Shown in pieces: positions 54,218-63,163 of a stretch of DNA of 64,000 bases. The position numbers were made by a program, and so were the translations under genes. Under the pieces are notes generated by a model that made no database searches, was not told where the DNA came from, and saw nothing but the letters and a program-made list of their open reading frames with translations. The stretch is from Planctomycetota bacterium (GTDB lineage Bacteria > Planctomycetota > Planctomycetia > Pirellulales > Pirellulaceae): contig JAFLCP010000015.1 of assembly GCA_017303505.1 (NCBI GenBank), forward strand, positions 1-64,000. The letters run 5' to 3'. Position 1 is the first letter of the stretch. Every line of letters starts with the position of its first letter.

Positions 54218-54715
54218 ATGAGTTCAGGCGACGATTCAACAACGGCCTATCAAACCATTCGCGGGCGCAACTACCCAACCATTCGCCAGTTCACGGTCTT
54301 CCTAGAAAACCGAGTTGGTCAATTGCTCGAAGTGGTTCGCCGTTTCGAGGGAACGGGGATCCGCATTGTTGCCCTATCGATCAGCGACGCTGCCGAGTGC
54401 GCGTTTGTTCGGTTTCTAGTTTCGCAACCGGAACGAGGGCGCGAGATCTTGGAGCGAGCAGGGCTGGCGATCATTGAAAGCGACTTGATCGGTGTGGAGC
54501 TGCCTTCGCATGGCCAACCGCTATTGCAGATTTGTACGGCCCTACTACAGGCCGAGATTAACATCATCCAAGCCTATCCGTTGATTGTTCGACCACGCGG
54601 CGTTCCAGCTGTTGCAGTGATGGTGGATAACACCGAAGCTGCGTTGGAGACATTAGCTTCAAAAGGTTTTCGCATGATCAGCGAAAACGATTTGAAGGAC
54701 GATGCCGACGAATAG
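54218..54715 (+). CDS. Tandem ACT domain protein
   Basis: 165 residues. Two ACT domains (about 22-90 and 95-160): the first begins I-R-Q-F-T-V-F-L-E-N-R-V-G-Q-L-L-E and the second L-L-Q-I-C-T-A-L-L-Q-A-E-I-N-I. They resemble acetolactate-synthase regulatory subunits or small stand-alone ACT sensors that bind amino acids. The gene has no neighbours of that pathway here. It ends at the border of the repeat block. Moderately sure of the fold, unsure of the ligand. Confidence 0.8.
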   Translation: MSSGDDSTTAYQTIRGRNYPTIRQFTVFLENRVGQLLEVVRRFEGTGIRIVALSISDAAECAFVRFLVSQPERGREILERAGLAIIESDLIGVELPSHGQPLLQICTALLQAEINIIQAYPLIVRPRGVPAVAVMVDNTEAALETLASKGFRMISENDLKDDADE

Positions 54716-55909
54716 TGCAATTTCGATAGTGCTCTTCGTATACTCCGTATGCCGCAGGCTAGGCCGGAGATGACTCACAATCATGGTTGATCCTGCGCTA
54801 CCCCAGGCGCATCATCGACACTGACGTGAGCCGACAGGCTCCTCGTTTAACCCGTACGCCGCAGGCTAGGCCGGAGATGACTCGCAATCATGATTGATCA
54901 TGCGCTACCCCAGACTCATCATCAACACGGACGTGAGCCGTCAGGCTCCTTGTTTAACCCGTACGCCGCAGGCAAGGCCAGAGTTGACTCGCTATCATGG
55001 TTAATCCTGCGCTACCCCAGGCGCATCATCACTGATATGAGCCGTCAGGCTCCTCGTTTAACCCGTACGCCGCAGGCTAGGCCGGAGTTGACTCCCAATC
55101 ATGGTTGATACCGCGCTACTCCAGACTCATCATCGATTGCCAGCGATGCGTTGCGCACGGTGCATACAACATCCTGCGTGACATCCACATCGATTGGGTT
55201 GACGAGTCCAACGCGGCCTAGCCTGCGGCGTACGGGTTAAACGATACAGAGCCTAGGTCGGAGTTGACTCGCAATCATGGTTGATACCGCGCTACCCCAG
55301 ACTCATCATCGATTGCCAAGCATTGCGTTGCGCACGGTGCATACGACATCCTGCGTGACATCCACATCTATTGGGTTGACGAGTCCTACCCGGCCTAGCC
55401 TGCGGCGTACGGGTTAAACGAGACAGTGCCTAGGTCAGTGTTGATTCGCTATCATGGTTGATCCTGCGGTACCCCAGACTCATCATCGATTGCCTAGCAT
55501 TGCATTGCGCACGGTGCATACGACATCCTGCGTGACATCCACATCGATCGGTTGACGAGTCCTACCCGGCCTAGCCTGCGGCGTACGGGTTAAACGAGAC
55601 ATTGAGACCGTTTGTAACATCGATTTATTTGACTTTATATAATAGATCCATTAAAACCGCTTGAGCGGTGACAATAGGTAGTCGGCAATTCGATGGATTC
55701 AAACGCTGCAAAATCATAACGCATTCACGCTTGTAGCTATCAAGTGTTTCACAGAAAGCAATTACCGTACTTCGCTTCTACCTAGTCTTAAACGCCAGCC
55801 TAGTGCGAATTGGTCGTTTTTCTCTTTGCGACCACCGACGGGAACGAAGTGTCGACCAAGCTAACACTATCGCGATCTGAATCGATCCACTCCGTCACAA
55901 AACCAGACC
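54716..55909. other. Noncoding repeat-containing block
   Basis: About 1.2 kb without a gene; the 54890-55108 frame is spurious. It carries the direct/inverted repeat array at 54745-55597 and about 300 bp of unique sequence (55600-55909) before the next gene. Confidence 0.6.
54745..55597. repeat. Array of direct then inverted copies of a 30-bp core
   Basis: A core ending in CCGTACGCCGCAGGCTAGGCC occurs in direct orientation at about 54745-54766 (partial), 54843-54872, 54950-54979 and 55054-55083 (spacing about 105 bp), and in the reverse orientation at 55215-55244, 55392-55421 and 55568-55597 (spacing 177 and 176 bp). The spacers differ in the two halves: the direct part contains a GAGCC-GTCA-GGCTC hairpin and TGACTCGCAATCATGGTT; the inverted part adds a unit containing GACTCATCATCGATTG and TGCGCACGGTGCATAC. 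No gene is encoded. This is not a CRISPR array (spacers are themselves repeated). Confidence 0.85.
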
Positions 55910-56197
55910 ATGCCAACGCCTTCCAATCCTTACACTCCTCCTACTCAAGGGTCACATCGGGAGCCCCAACCATCTGAGGCAGAGCTAAACAGGCTCACGC
56001 TGGAAGCAACCAATATTTTCGCGACAAGCTTATTGGGTATACTGGCTCCCGTTGTTGCGGTTTATGCGATCATTTTTTTGCTAAGACATCCAACCGCCTT
56101 TCCTCGGCGCCGACTTGCCGTTGCGGGTGCGATCCTTCATGGTCTGTGGACACTCGTGTGGATCTATTATTTTTCAACGACAACCCTCGCCAAATGA
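55910..56197 (+). CDS. Small membrane protein with N-P-Y motif
   Basis: 95 residues. The N-terminal S-N-P-Y-T-P-P motif resembles that of many short planctomycete membrane proteins. Two transmembrane segments (about 37-58 and 69-90) follow a hydrophilic N-terminus. No further function can be assigned. It is the first of a long same-strand series of small genes. Confidence 0.6.
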   Translation: MPTPSNPYTPPTQGSHREPQPSEAELNRLTLEATNIFATSLLGILAPVVAVYAIIFLLRHPTAFPRRRLAVAGAILHGLWTLVWIYYFSTTTLAK

Positions 56198-56211
56198 TCG
56201 GCAGCTGATAC

Positions 56212-56874
56212 TTGTCACAACCACAACTCAATTTGCTCGTCATTCGTTCGACCGACATACATCGGGCTGTTTCATTTTATCAGCGATTAGGAATCGAGTT
56301 CTCGCTGCATGCCCATGGTACAGGACCGGAGCACTATGCTTCATTGTCGACACACTATCTGCTTGAAATCTACCCCGACACCGGCGGAAACAACCATGGC
56401 AGCAAAGTACGATTGGGATTCTTGGTCGACAATCTTGATGCGCTGATTGAATCACTGCGGAATGATGGCATCAAGATCTTCTCCGAACCACGCAACACCG
56501 AATGGGGACGACGGGCAGTCGCACGCGATTTCGACGGAAACACTGTTGAACTGATTGACTCCACCGTCACTCCGAAATCGCGTCGTCAAACAGTGTGGGT
56601 CTTCAACGGTTCTAATTCTAGCTTTCCAAGCGGGATCTTTACGACCAGAGAATTGGCAGAGGCATGGATCGAATCCCACCACTTAAATGGTACGCTCACC
56701 GAATATCCCGTCGACATCTCTGCCTACGACCATGCCATCGAAAAGAACTGGTTTACTCCTAAGAGCGACGGCCATCAACAGCCGCTCTTTATCCAACGCT
56801 TCACATCCGCTAGCCAAGACCATTACCATTACGAACACGGCAAATGCGATAGCAAGTGCGCACGCGATGACTAA
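56212..56874 (+). CDS. VOC-domain protein with DUF7710-like C-terminus
   Basis: 220 residues from a TTG start at 56212 (no ATG precedes the domain). Residues about 1-115 form a vicinal-oxygen-chelate (glyoxalase-like) domain: L-V-I-R-S-T-D-I-H-R-A-V-S-F-Y at the start and D-F-D-G-N-T-V-E-L-I-D at the end, with Glu as a metal ligand. Residues about 122-205 (W-V-F-N-G-S-N-S-S-F-P-S-G-I-F) fit the DUF7710 pattern. The C-terminal tail is His/Tyr/Cys-rich. The role is unknown; many VOC proteins resist antibiotics or detoxify, but this is only inference. It begins 15 bp after the preceding gene. Confidence 0.78.
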   Translation: MSQPQLNLLVIRSTDIHRAVSFYQRLGIEFSLHAHGTGPEHYASLSTHYLLEIYPDTGGNNHGSKVRLGFLVDNLDALIESLRNDGIKIFSEPRNTEWGRRAVARDFDGNTVELIDSTVTPKSRRQTVWVFNGSNSSFPSGIFTTRELAEAWIESHHLNGTLTEYPVDISAYDHAIEKNWFTPKSDGHQQPLFIQRFTSASQDHYHYEHGKCDSKCARDD

Positions 56875-56948
56875 ATAACTCGTACCAACACGCTTCGTCC
56901 CTTCAGCTCGGTACCTCTAAGAAATCACATTTCGAGGTTGCTGAATCA

Positions 56949-57440
56949 GTGCATTTGACTGAAACGTGGCGATTATACTACAACGAAATGCAAACCATTC
57001 GCACCCACCATCGCTCGAGACGTCGAATCATTCTCGCCGACTTCGCCTCCCTTCTTGGATGCTGGCTGGTTGCTTTTGTCGTAGTATCTGCGTCGCGATA
57101 CAATACTATGACAACTTGGATCTGCTCCATGCTGGTTATCGCATGTACTTTTTTCTACGCTTGGGCGATAGTCGTCGCGTGTCGCCACAAAACAGATTTC
57201 AAACTTATCTTGACGACATCCAAGATCTGCTGCCACTCGCCGGATCAACGACTTTGTCCCAACTTCGATGTGGAACTGAAAGACATCACCGAAGTCATCA
57301 CCGATTCAGATGGGTGGTCGAATTTGGTGACCTCGACAGGTGAGGAAATTAAACTCTCCTTGGCGAGGAACTTTGGTGCTCCTGTCAAACGCTTTGCCCA
57401 GGAAATCGTAAGTCTGCTTCCACAAGCCCGTTCAAAATAA
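56949..57440 (+). CDS. Two-helix membrane protein with soluble C-terminal domain
   Basis: 163 residues from a GTG at 56949; an ATG at 56988 (150 residues) is equally possible. Two transmembrane segments (about 33-53 and 58-80 in the longer form) lead to a beta-rich C-terminal domain that could be a PH-like fold, as in bacterial bPH proteins. No motif confirms this. Part of the small-gene series; function unknown. Confidence 0.5.
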   Translation: MHLTETWRLYYNEMQTIRTHHRSRRRIILADFASLLGCWLVAFVVVSASRYNTMTTWICSMLVIACTFFYAWAIVVACRHKTDFKLILTTSKICCHSPDQRLCPNFDVELKDITEVITDSDGWSNLVTSTGEEIKLSLARNFGAPVKRFAQEIVSLLPQARSK

Positions 57441-57516
57441 TCCTGTCACCGTGATGGCACTGCTGCCTACAATCAGTGCCCCTTCCTCATAGACAAAGAA
57501 TTGAATCCGACAACCG

Positions 57517-58326
57517 ATGGCAAAAGAAAAGTTAACCCGTTCGGAGTTGATTTCGCTCGTCGAGGCGATCTCGAGTGGAGACGTCAAAACGGTCCGCGCT
57601 CAATTGCACGGATTAACGGGTGTATCTATTCGTGTGCCGCAGCGAAAAAATCGCCCGGCTCGTGAGACACTACTGATGTTAGCCGCCGAACAAGGTGACC
57701 TACCCATCGTTCGACTTTTGATTTCACTGAGAGCCAACGTCAATGAAATCAATGAATTTCGCCAGTCAGCTCTGTGGTATGCAGTCCGCAAAAATCAAAT
57801 CGCCACCGTGAACTTGTTACTCAAATCAGGCACTGACCCGAATCAAGTCACCGTGGATGGTGATTCAATCCTCCATGAAGTCGCAGCCGGATCCATCAAT
57901 GTAAAGATCCTCCGCAGTCTAATCAAAAATGGAGCGGATCCGCGTATTACCAATAAATTGGGGTGCTCGGCACTACACATCGCGGCCTTCCATGGTCGAA
58001 CGGAGGTGGTTCAAGTTTTGATTCGGGCTGGAGCCGACGTGAATCACCGCGATCGTCATAGCCAGGGCCCACTTACGTGCGCCATCTCCCGCAATCATAA
58101 AGACGTTGCCACTCTGTTACTCAAAAACGGGGCTAATCCGCGTCTCCAGCCCGAAGCTCTCGGTGTTGCCGCTTCGGAAGGTCATCTGCAATTTGTGAAA
58201 ATGCTGATAGAAAATGGTTGGGATGTTCGCTCTAAATCGCACCAAGGGCGCACGCCGCTACAACATGCGCGAATTCGAAAACACAAAACGGTTATCGGGG
58301 CCCTAACCGACGCCGGGGCGAGTTGA
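57517..58326 (+). CDS. Ankyrin repeat protein
   Basis: 269 residues with about six or seven ankyrin repeats between residues 15 and 265. The typical T-x-L-x-x-A-A and G-A-D-x-x motifs appear (for example L-L-M-L-A-A-E-Q-G-D, S-A-L-H-I-A-A-F-H-G-R-T-E-V-V and G-A-D-V-N-H-R-D). No signal peptide, so probably a cytoplasmic protein-protein interaction scaffold. Ankyrin proteins also occur as immunity proteins in toxin loci; here no toxin is seen. A palindromic repeat copy follows the stop. Confidence 0.9.
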   Translation: MAKEKLTRSELISLVEAISSGDVKTVRAQLHGLTGVSIRVPQRKNRPARETLLMLAAEQGDLPIVRLLISLRANVNEINEFRQSALWYAVRKNQIATVNLLLKSGTDPNQVTVDGDSILHEVAAGSINVKILRSLIKNGADPRITNKLGCSALHIAAFHGRTEVVQVLIRAGADVNHRDRHSQGPLTCAISRNHKDVATLLLKNGANPRLQPEALGVAASEGHLQFVKMLIENGWDVRSKSHQGRTPLQHARIRKHKTVIGALTDAGAS

Positions 58327-58329
58327 GAG

Positions 58330-58422
58330 GATTACCGCGCTGCGCTGAGTACGAAGTACGAGCTACGAGATCCCCTCCAGCTGCCGAAACTTTTTGCGGC
58401 GGAGTGAACAGCTCTTACCTCG
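58330..58422. repeat. Solo copy of the palindromic repeat of 16.7 kb
   Basis: The 93 bp resemble the unit at 16871-16963: the left part (ATTACCG...GAGTACGAAGTACGAGCTACG) is nearly identical, the hairpin core is CTGCCGAAACTTTTTGCGGC and the right arm is more degenerate (AGCTCTTACCTCG). It sits four bases after the ankyrin gene stop, indicating a dispersed element that can insert next to genes. Confidence 0.8.
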
Positions 58423-58451
58423 CCCATTAACTTCATTCTTCAGCTTAAGAT

Positions 58452-58922
58452 ATGCGTAAGACGATTGCCGTCATCACAGCTCTCTTACTTGTCGCTTGGA
58501 TCGGTTACCTCGCCTCAGGAACCCGATTCAGCGGAGCCGCTGCCAAAGCTGCCGACATTCCGATTGTTGGGGAGCTTCTAACCGAATTGGATTTTGCTCG
58601 CCCAGCCAACTTCACTGGATTTGAGCATCCGCACGGCGGAGGGACATTCACGATTACGGGGACGACTACACCGGAATCGATGGCCAAGTTTTGCAACAGA
58701 GCCAATGTGTCGCTGTCGCAAGATGGAACCGAACTTCAGAATCGTGCGGACATACTGAACCATCTTGAAATCCAAAAGGTCCCTTTGGTCGATTCGATTA
58801 TCCTGGATCCGAACCATCAAGTCCTATTTTCGTACGGTGACCGATTTCGGAAATTATATGGTGTATACAGTCCAACGACCCAAGAATTCGCCATCACAGT
58901 TCAATTTGACAGCTCGCGTTAA
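58452..58922 (+). CDS. Secreted or anchored protein of unknown function
   Basis: 156 residues with an N-terminal signal-anchor (1-24). The rest is an alpha/beta region with a G-G-G-T-F-T-I-T-G motif and no conserved catalytic residues. Its start follows the repeat copy at 58330-58422. Part of the small-gene series. Not recognised. Confidence 0.55.
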   Translation: MRKTIAVITALLLVAWIGYLASGTRFSGAAAKAADIPIVGELLTELDFARPANFTGFEHPHGGGTFTITGTTTPESMAKFCNRANVSLSQDGTELQNRADILNHLEIQKVPLVDSIILDPNHQVLFSYGDRFRKLYGVYSPTTQEFAITVQFDSSR

Positions 58923-59040
58923 TATCAACCATTGCTTGTGGCTTACACACTCCCTTACCGATATGCTGGTCGAGAATCTCTCAAAATCCAAATCATCCCT
59001 TTACAATACGCCGAGTGCCGATAAGTCAGGCGGTAGCTAC

Positions 59041-59718
59041 ATGCGAACCATACTCATCATAGCGGTTTTAGGTGCATTAACTGGATGCTCGAAATCTAGT
59101 CCACCCCCCGATGTCTCACCGCAAGACACAAAAGCCAATACTACAGAGTTGGATGCTCCATCGCCAACTGAGAAAAATACGCCAAGCAATAGCGAAATAG
59201 CAACCGCGTTGGAGGGATGGCAAATCATCAAAGCGCAAGAGAAGTTTGGAAGCAACACATGGATACGCGGTGTCTCTTCCAATTACGGCTTCTCGTTTGA
59301 GTTTCCCGGAGATTATTCGGAGATGGCACTCAAACCTACCTCGGGAACTGACGTCAAAATCGACATGCTCGTACATTGCCAAAAACAAGGATACAAATAT
59401 GACGCCGGAACAAAATTCTCAATCTTTGTGGTTTATTTCCCGACATCGAAACGGCCGAAAGATAGTGCTGAAGCATTGCGTATCGCATCGAATGGCATGC
59501 AAGTAATCAGAGGTCCTTCCCCCGTTCGGTGCGGAAAACACGATGGATTTGAAATCGCCGTTTCAAATATAGGCTCCAGCGCAAAGATACGATTTTTCTT
59601 GATCGGAGACTTGGTATATCAAATGATGGTTGAAACTCCTAGCGCCGATGAGCAACCATCGGCAGAAAAGGTCGATCGCTTCTTCAATTCCTTGATTTCC
59701 CATTTGGACACGAAGTAA
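59041..59718 (+). CDS. Lipoprotein of unknown function
   Basis: 225 residues from an ATG at 59041. The N-terminal M-R-T-I-L-I-I-A-V-L-G-A-L-T-G-C ends in a lipobox (L-T-G-C), so it is lipid-anchored. A Ser/Thr/Pro/Asn-rich linker (about 18-55) follows, then a soluble domain (about 60-225) of the type F-E-F-P-G-D-Y-S-E-M. The longer frame from 58765 overlaps the preceding gene and lacks a leader. Function unknown. Confidence 0.68.
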   Translation: MRTILIIAVLGALTGCSKSSPPPDVSPQDTKANTTELDAPSPTEKNTPSNSEIATALEGWQIIKAQEKFGSNTWIRGVSSNYGFSFEFPGDYSEMALKPTSGTDVKIDMLVHCQKQGYKYDAGTKFSIFVVYFPTSKRPKDSAEALRIASNGMQVIRGPSPVRCGKHDGFEIAVSNIGSSAKIRFFLIGDLVYQMMVETPSADEQPSAEKVDRFFNSLISHLDTK

Positions 59719-60142
59719 ACATGGTCGATTTATCCGCCGAACTTGAGATACACTTCTGACCGCTTCCGCCGAATTTGCACCTCTTTAAATCATAGAAATC
59801 CAAAACGCAACTATCGTTGAATACGGCAGGATACTACGCACTAACAAACGCACCGCTTCTGCAATAAACTTATCGGTAAGTCGTATTACGAGACGTACAC
59901 AATATTCTTCGATCAGGTCTTTGTCACATTTGTTCCGACGGTTTCTCGACCGACTGAAACCTCTGCGCGGAGCCCAAACTGACAGAGCCAGGTCAAGAAT
60001 ATGATGCGCTGATTTTGCTACGCTTTGAGCCGCGTGGCAGCAAAACCCGGAATTACTTGCTAAGTTCTGCGGCGGTCGTAGAACTCTGTAGTTAATTCCC
60101 GTGCGGTTTCTATACGCCTAAATGATCAAGAGTTAATGTCCA
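59719..60142. other. Intergenic region, no gene seen
   Basis: 424 bp between the lipoprotein and the cysteine-rich membrane protein. No credible frame or clear repeat. The composition is A/T-richer than neighbouring genes. Confidence 0.35.
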
Positions 60143-60631
60143 ATGCCACGATGCAGCCATTGTAGAAAATGGATCATAGGCGGAATCCGGCAAGATGAGC
60201 TAAGATTCTGCAGCGACTCCTGTTATGAAGATGGATTCATGTGTCCGCTTGTCGAAGGCATCGACGATGACTTTCTCAGGAACACGATTTCCCGAGTCCA
60301 TCGTCAAACGTGTCCCCTTTGCAAAGGTGATGGCCCTATCGACCTATACTTTTCTCATACCGCCACATCCTGCTTTATTTACTTTCAATGGGATGATTCG
60401 CCCGAAATATGCTGTCGTCGCTGCGGGATTAAACATGTCCGGAAAGGCATTCTATGGACGGCAGTCTTTGGATGGTGGCACTGGTTTGGTATCGTTACAG
60501 CAACTTGGCAAATCATCAACGGAGTGAAGCAACTGATCTACTTGCCGGATCCGCGTTACCCTTCGAAGCAACTAACAAGAGCCCTAAAGCTGGGACTTGC
60601 ACAGAGGGCACAGAAACGCACCGCGTTATAG
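60143..60631 (+). CDS. Cysteine-rich membrane protein
   Basis: 162 residues. Cysteine pairs C4-S-H-C7, C22-x3-C26-x6-C33, C57-x2-C60 and C90-x2-C93 (CxxC-type) suggest zinc ribbons at the N-terminus and centre, followed by a hydrophobic segment (about 105-125) that may anchor it. It starts the second part of the small-gene series and is followed after 61 bp by a small two-helix protein. Function unknown. Confidence 0.6.
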   Translation: MPRCSHCRKWIIGGIRQDELRFCSDSCYEDGFMCPLVEGIDDDFLRNTISRVHRQTCPLCKGDGPIDLYFSHTATSCFIYFQWDDSPEICCRRCGIKHVRKGILWTAVFGWWHWFGIVTATWQIINGVKQLIYLPDPRYPSKQLTRALKLGLAQRAQKRTAL

Positions 60632-60692
60632 ATAGAAAAAAATCGCGTGCTCGATTGTCGACCAACAGCACTCCTTAGCCGCAGAACCCTAC

Positions 60693-61052
60693 ATGAAAAA
60701 ACAACTCAGTACCACACAACTCTTTAGACTCCGCGAATTACTCTACCGCGGTGCCCATCCCGATCGAGTTGAGGCTTACTTGCTTGAGTGCCGTTTAGAT
60801 CCTGACGAGACGCTCCGCGACCTGAACATCCGGCGGAAAGACATTCTATACTGGCACCGCGCAAAACGCTGGGCTCGACTTTTCGGTATCCTGTTCGTTG
60901 TGCTGTCTGGTGCCCCATCGCTCCTGGCCCTTCTGTTGGGAACAGAACATGTTTCCGCAGGTCTCGAACTGAGCATGTTTGTCTATGGAATAGCCCTTAT
61001 CTATACTGGCAACTTCTCAATTTTCGGAAACAGCAAAAAGTTTCAAGCGTGA
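60693..61052 (+). CDS. Small membrane protein of unknown function
   Basis: 119 residues. A helical N-terminal half rich in Arg and Leu (about 1-60), then two transmembrane segments (about 63-83 and 91-108). No recognised motif. It lies in the same-strand series between the cysteine-rich protein and a 233-residue unknown. Function unknown. Confidence 0.5.
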   Translation: MKKQLSTTQLFRLRELLYRGAHPDRVEAYLLECRLDPDETLRDLNIRRKDILYWHRAKRWARLFGILFVVLSGAPSLLALLLGTEHVSAGLELSMFVYGIALIYTGNFSIFGNSKKFQA

Positions 61053-61104
61053 TCTACTGGACTCCAAAATCAAAGTTGGACGTCATTACCGCTGAGGTGA
61101 ACCG

Positions 61105-61806
61105 ATGGTGAATAAGCCGATTGAAGTCCGCCCGAATTGCCTGGGTGGGGAATCTTTGTATATTTCATCGGGTGCGACCTTCGATGAAAACTCAGCTCGA
61201 CTGCTTCAACCATTTCATGACGTATTGACGCACCATTATCTGGCTATTTTTCGTCAGCCGGGTGTCTATCTACGATGGCTGGCTCGCCGAGCGCGAATCG
61301 AAGAAATGAAGACGTGGCTTCTGGTGATGGCAGACACCGCCCAATGCGAGCTACAACTTCACCAAGGCGCTTTTGGAATATCGACCCAAAAAGATATTAT
61401 GGTTCGCTGTCCCCTAAAGTCCCATCGCGACGGTATTACCTTCAGACTTAGCCAAAACCAACCACTTCATGATTTACCACCTCCCCTTCAGGATGTCTAC
61501 GAACTGATCGATGGCATCCTAGAGATTGGAGCGTTTGAGGCGGGGGGACTCGCTCGCCTGTCCGACCTACGATTGGATGCATCTTCATTTCCGACTGCCC
61601 CCACTGACAGTAGATTGGACCTAAATAAGGCTTGGTGGTTCTACCAAGTGGATAACGGCGACCGACTCCTGGCACTCGATGATGAAGTTTATCGCTTTCG
61701 ACATGAAGATGGTTCCGTTCGGAAGATTGGAAACTTACATGATACTATCCGTTCCTACTTTGATTCATTCACCACGGGAAAGCGATGGGCAATACCATAC
61801 GGTTAA
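61105..61806 (+). CDS. Hypothetical protein, possibly SUKH-like
   Basis: 233 residues, no signal peptide. The C-terminal part (W-W-F-Y-Q-V-D-N-G-D-R-L-L-A-L-D-D near 175 and A-x-S-F-D-S-F-like end) loosely resembles the SMI1/KNR4 (SUKH) fold found in immunity proteins. I am not sure. Otherwise no motif. It is part of the small-gene series. Confidence 0.4.
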   Translation: MVNKPIEVRPNCLGGESLYISSGATFDENSARLLQPFHDVLTHHYLAIFRQPGVYLRWLARRARIEEMKTWLLVMADTAQCELQLHQGAFGISTQKDIMVRCPLKSHRDGITFRLSQNQPLHDLPPPLQDVYELIDGILEIGAFEAGGLARLSDLRLDASSFPTAPTDSRLDLNKAWWFYQVDNGDRLLALDDEVYRFRHEDGSVRKIGNLHDTIRSYFDSFTTGKRWAIPYG

Positions 61807-62086
61807 CATGCGTAATAGAGTCCTAGGGTGATAGCAACAAACTTATATTCGAGCATTAAGAGACGGCACTACGCTGAAAAAGCTTAGACGTTGCAATGTT
61901 CTCGCACTTGCAAATTCCACCTGCTGTCATTTACGCTGATTCCAATGACCTGTCAGCTACTATCTGTTCGTTCAATCTTTTCCGTTTTATAACACCAGAA
62001 CTAAACAGTCACAAAGTTCGGGCCTCCCACGTACAAAATCCAACGTTACAGTCCAGTCACTCGCTTCATTTATTAGGAATCCACAT
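61807..62086. other. Intergenic region
   Basis: 280 bp. No convincing gene; the 61896-62192 frame overlaps the DUF2314 gene and looks spurious. Confidence 0.35.
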
Positions 62087-62557
62087 ATGGTACGACGTTT
62101 ATCGTTTGCTTTACTATCTTTATTGCTTACATTTTCTGGATGCGGGAGGACAACTCCCGATACGCTCGTATCATCGGGCTATAACGAACTAGAAATGGAA
62201 GCGGCTATCGCGCGTGCGCGTCGCGAAGTGGACTCATTTGTGAGCGAACTTACAAACCCCACGGGCACCAATCATGCGGTCAAAGCCCCCATCGAAGACC
62301 GGGGGGAAACCGAGCACTTTTGGCTGTCGAACGTCTCCTTCAAGAACGGCGAATTCACTGGGACAATCGACAATGAACCGGGGATGGTTGGCAATGTCAA
62401 GTTGGGCCAATCATGGACCATAAAGAAGTCCGACATCTCCGACTGGATGTTTATGCGAGATGGCAAAATGCATGGTAACTACACAATGCGTCCTCTACTA
62501 AAAACACTGCCAGAAGAAGAAGCGGCCCAGTATCGCGATTTATTCGCTACTCCATAA
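62087..62557 (+). CDS. DUF2314 (YegJ-like) lipoprotein
   Basis: 156 residues. The leader ends in a lipobox (F-S-G-C19), so it is a lipoprotein. A helical segment (about 30-60) precedes the DUF2314 domain (about 75-150): E-H-F-W-L, F-T-G-T-I-D-N-E-P, V-K-L-G-Q-S-W-T-I, I-S-D-W-M and G-N-Y-T-M-R are all family landmarks. YegJ-type proteins occur in many bacteria and next to some toxin-immunity loci; the function is unknown. Confidence 0.85.
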   Translation: MVRRLSFALLSLLLTFSGCGRTTPDTLVSSGYNELEMEAAIARARREVDSFVSELTNPTGTNHAVKAPIEDRGETEHFWLSNVSFKNGEFTGTIDNEPGMVGNVKLGQSWTIKKSDISDWMFMRDGKMHGNYTMRPLLKTLPEEEAAQYRDLFATP

Positions 62558-62734
62558 CTGAGCGCACTGTGCGATGCGTCCTCAATGCTTCATCGATTGG
62601 TCCAACAGAGGTTCGGATCGAATTGTTTGATGGCTCGGTTTCAAATTTGTCCGAAACACTCATGGACGCTGCTCAGCTCGAATAGATCAAGTCCCTATGG
62701 TGGTACACTGGAATAGATAACGTAAGGAGTGGTT

Positions 62735-63127
62735 ATGGTTTTAGAATCCAAGCGCGTTCTTCGACGTACGATCGTAAATCCGGGCGGACTGGAAACATTG
62801 ATCGACTTTATGGCGGTTGCGCTCTTGATTTTTGGAATCGTAATCTCTTTGATTCCTTTGACAACCGCATCAATAGCGGGTGTATTCGTTTGCTTAGTCG
62901 GAGTTTTTGTAAGTTTTGCCCAATGGTTGTTGTTTCGGTGTATTGCCGAGATCATACGACTTTTGAAGTTACAGAATGGAATGAGTTATCGGGGCAAGAT
63001 AGAAACAACCGATGTGACGCACTTATATGCATGCGAGAATTGCGGGATGATCTTACATTCCCCTACCCAATGCGAAAGTTGCGGTGCGGTCATTACCGGT
63101 GATTCAACCCAACCGCCTGAGCCTTAA
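62735..63127 (+). CDS. Two-helix membrane protein with C-terminal zinc ribbon
   Basis: About 130 residues from an ATG at 62735, six bases after AAGGAG; a GTG at 62729 is the first alternative. Two transmembrane segments (about 25-45 and 48-70) precede a C-terminal zinc ribbon with C-E-N-C and C-E-S-C pairs. It could be a regulatory or sensor membrane protein. The upstream gap contains a short coding-like frame (see findings). Function unknown. Confidence 0.6.
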   Translation: MVLESKRVLRRTIVNPGGLETLIDFMAVALLIFGIVISLIPLTTASIAGVFVCLVGVFVSFAQWLLFRCIAEIIRLLKLQNGMSYRGKIETTDVTHLYACENCGMILHSPTQCESCGAVITGDSTQPPEP

Positions 63128-63163
63128 GCTGGCTATTGTCCTTTGTAGCGAAAGGGTGGCTGC

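Noticed and set aside
54890-55108. 72-codon plus-strand frame in the repeat block
   Set aside because: It is read across the repeat units and is itself repetitive; no ribosome-binding site.
54745-55597. CRISPR-like array
   Set aside because: The 30-bp core occurs in both orientations, and the 'spacers' are themselves repeated and 75-150 bp long; no cas genes are nearby.
61896-62192. 98-codon frame before the DUF2314 gene
   Set aside because: It overlaps the leader of a well-supported lipoprotein gene in another frame and shows no motif.
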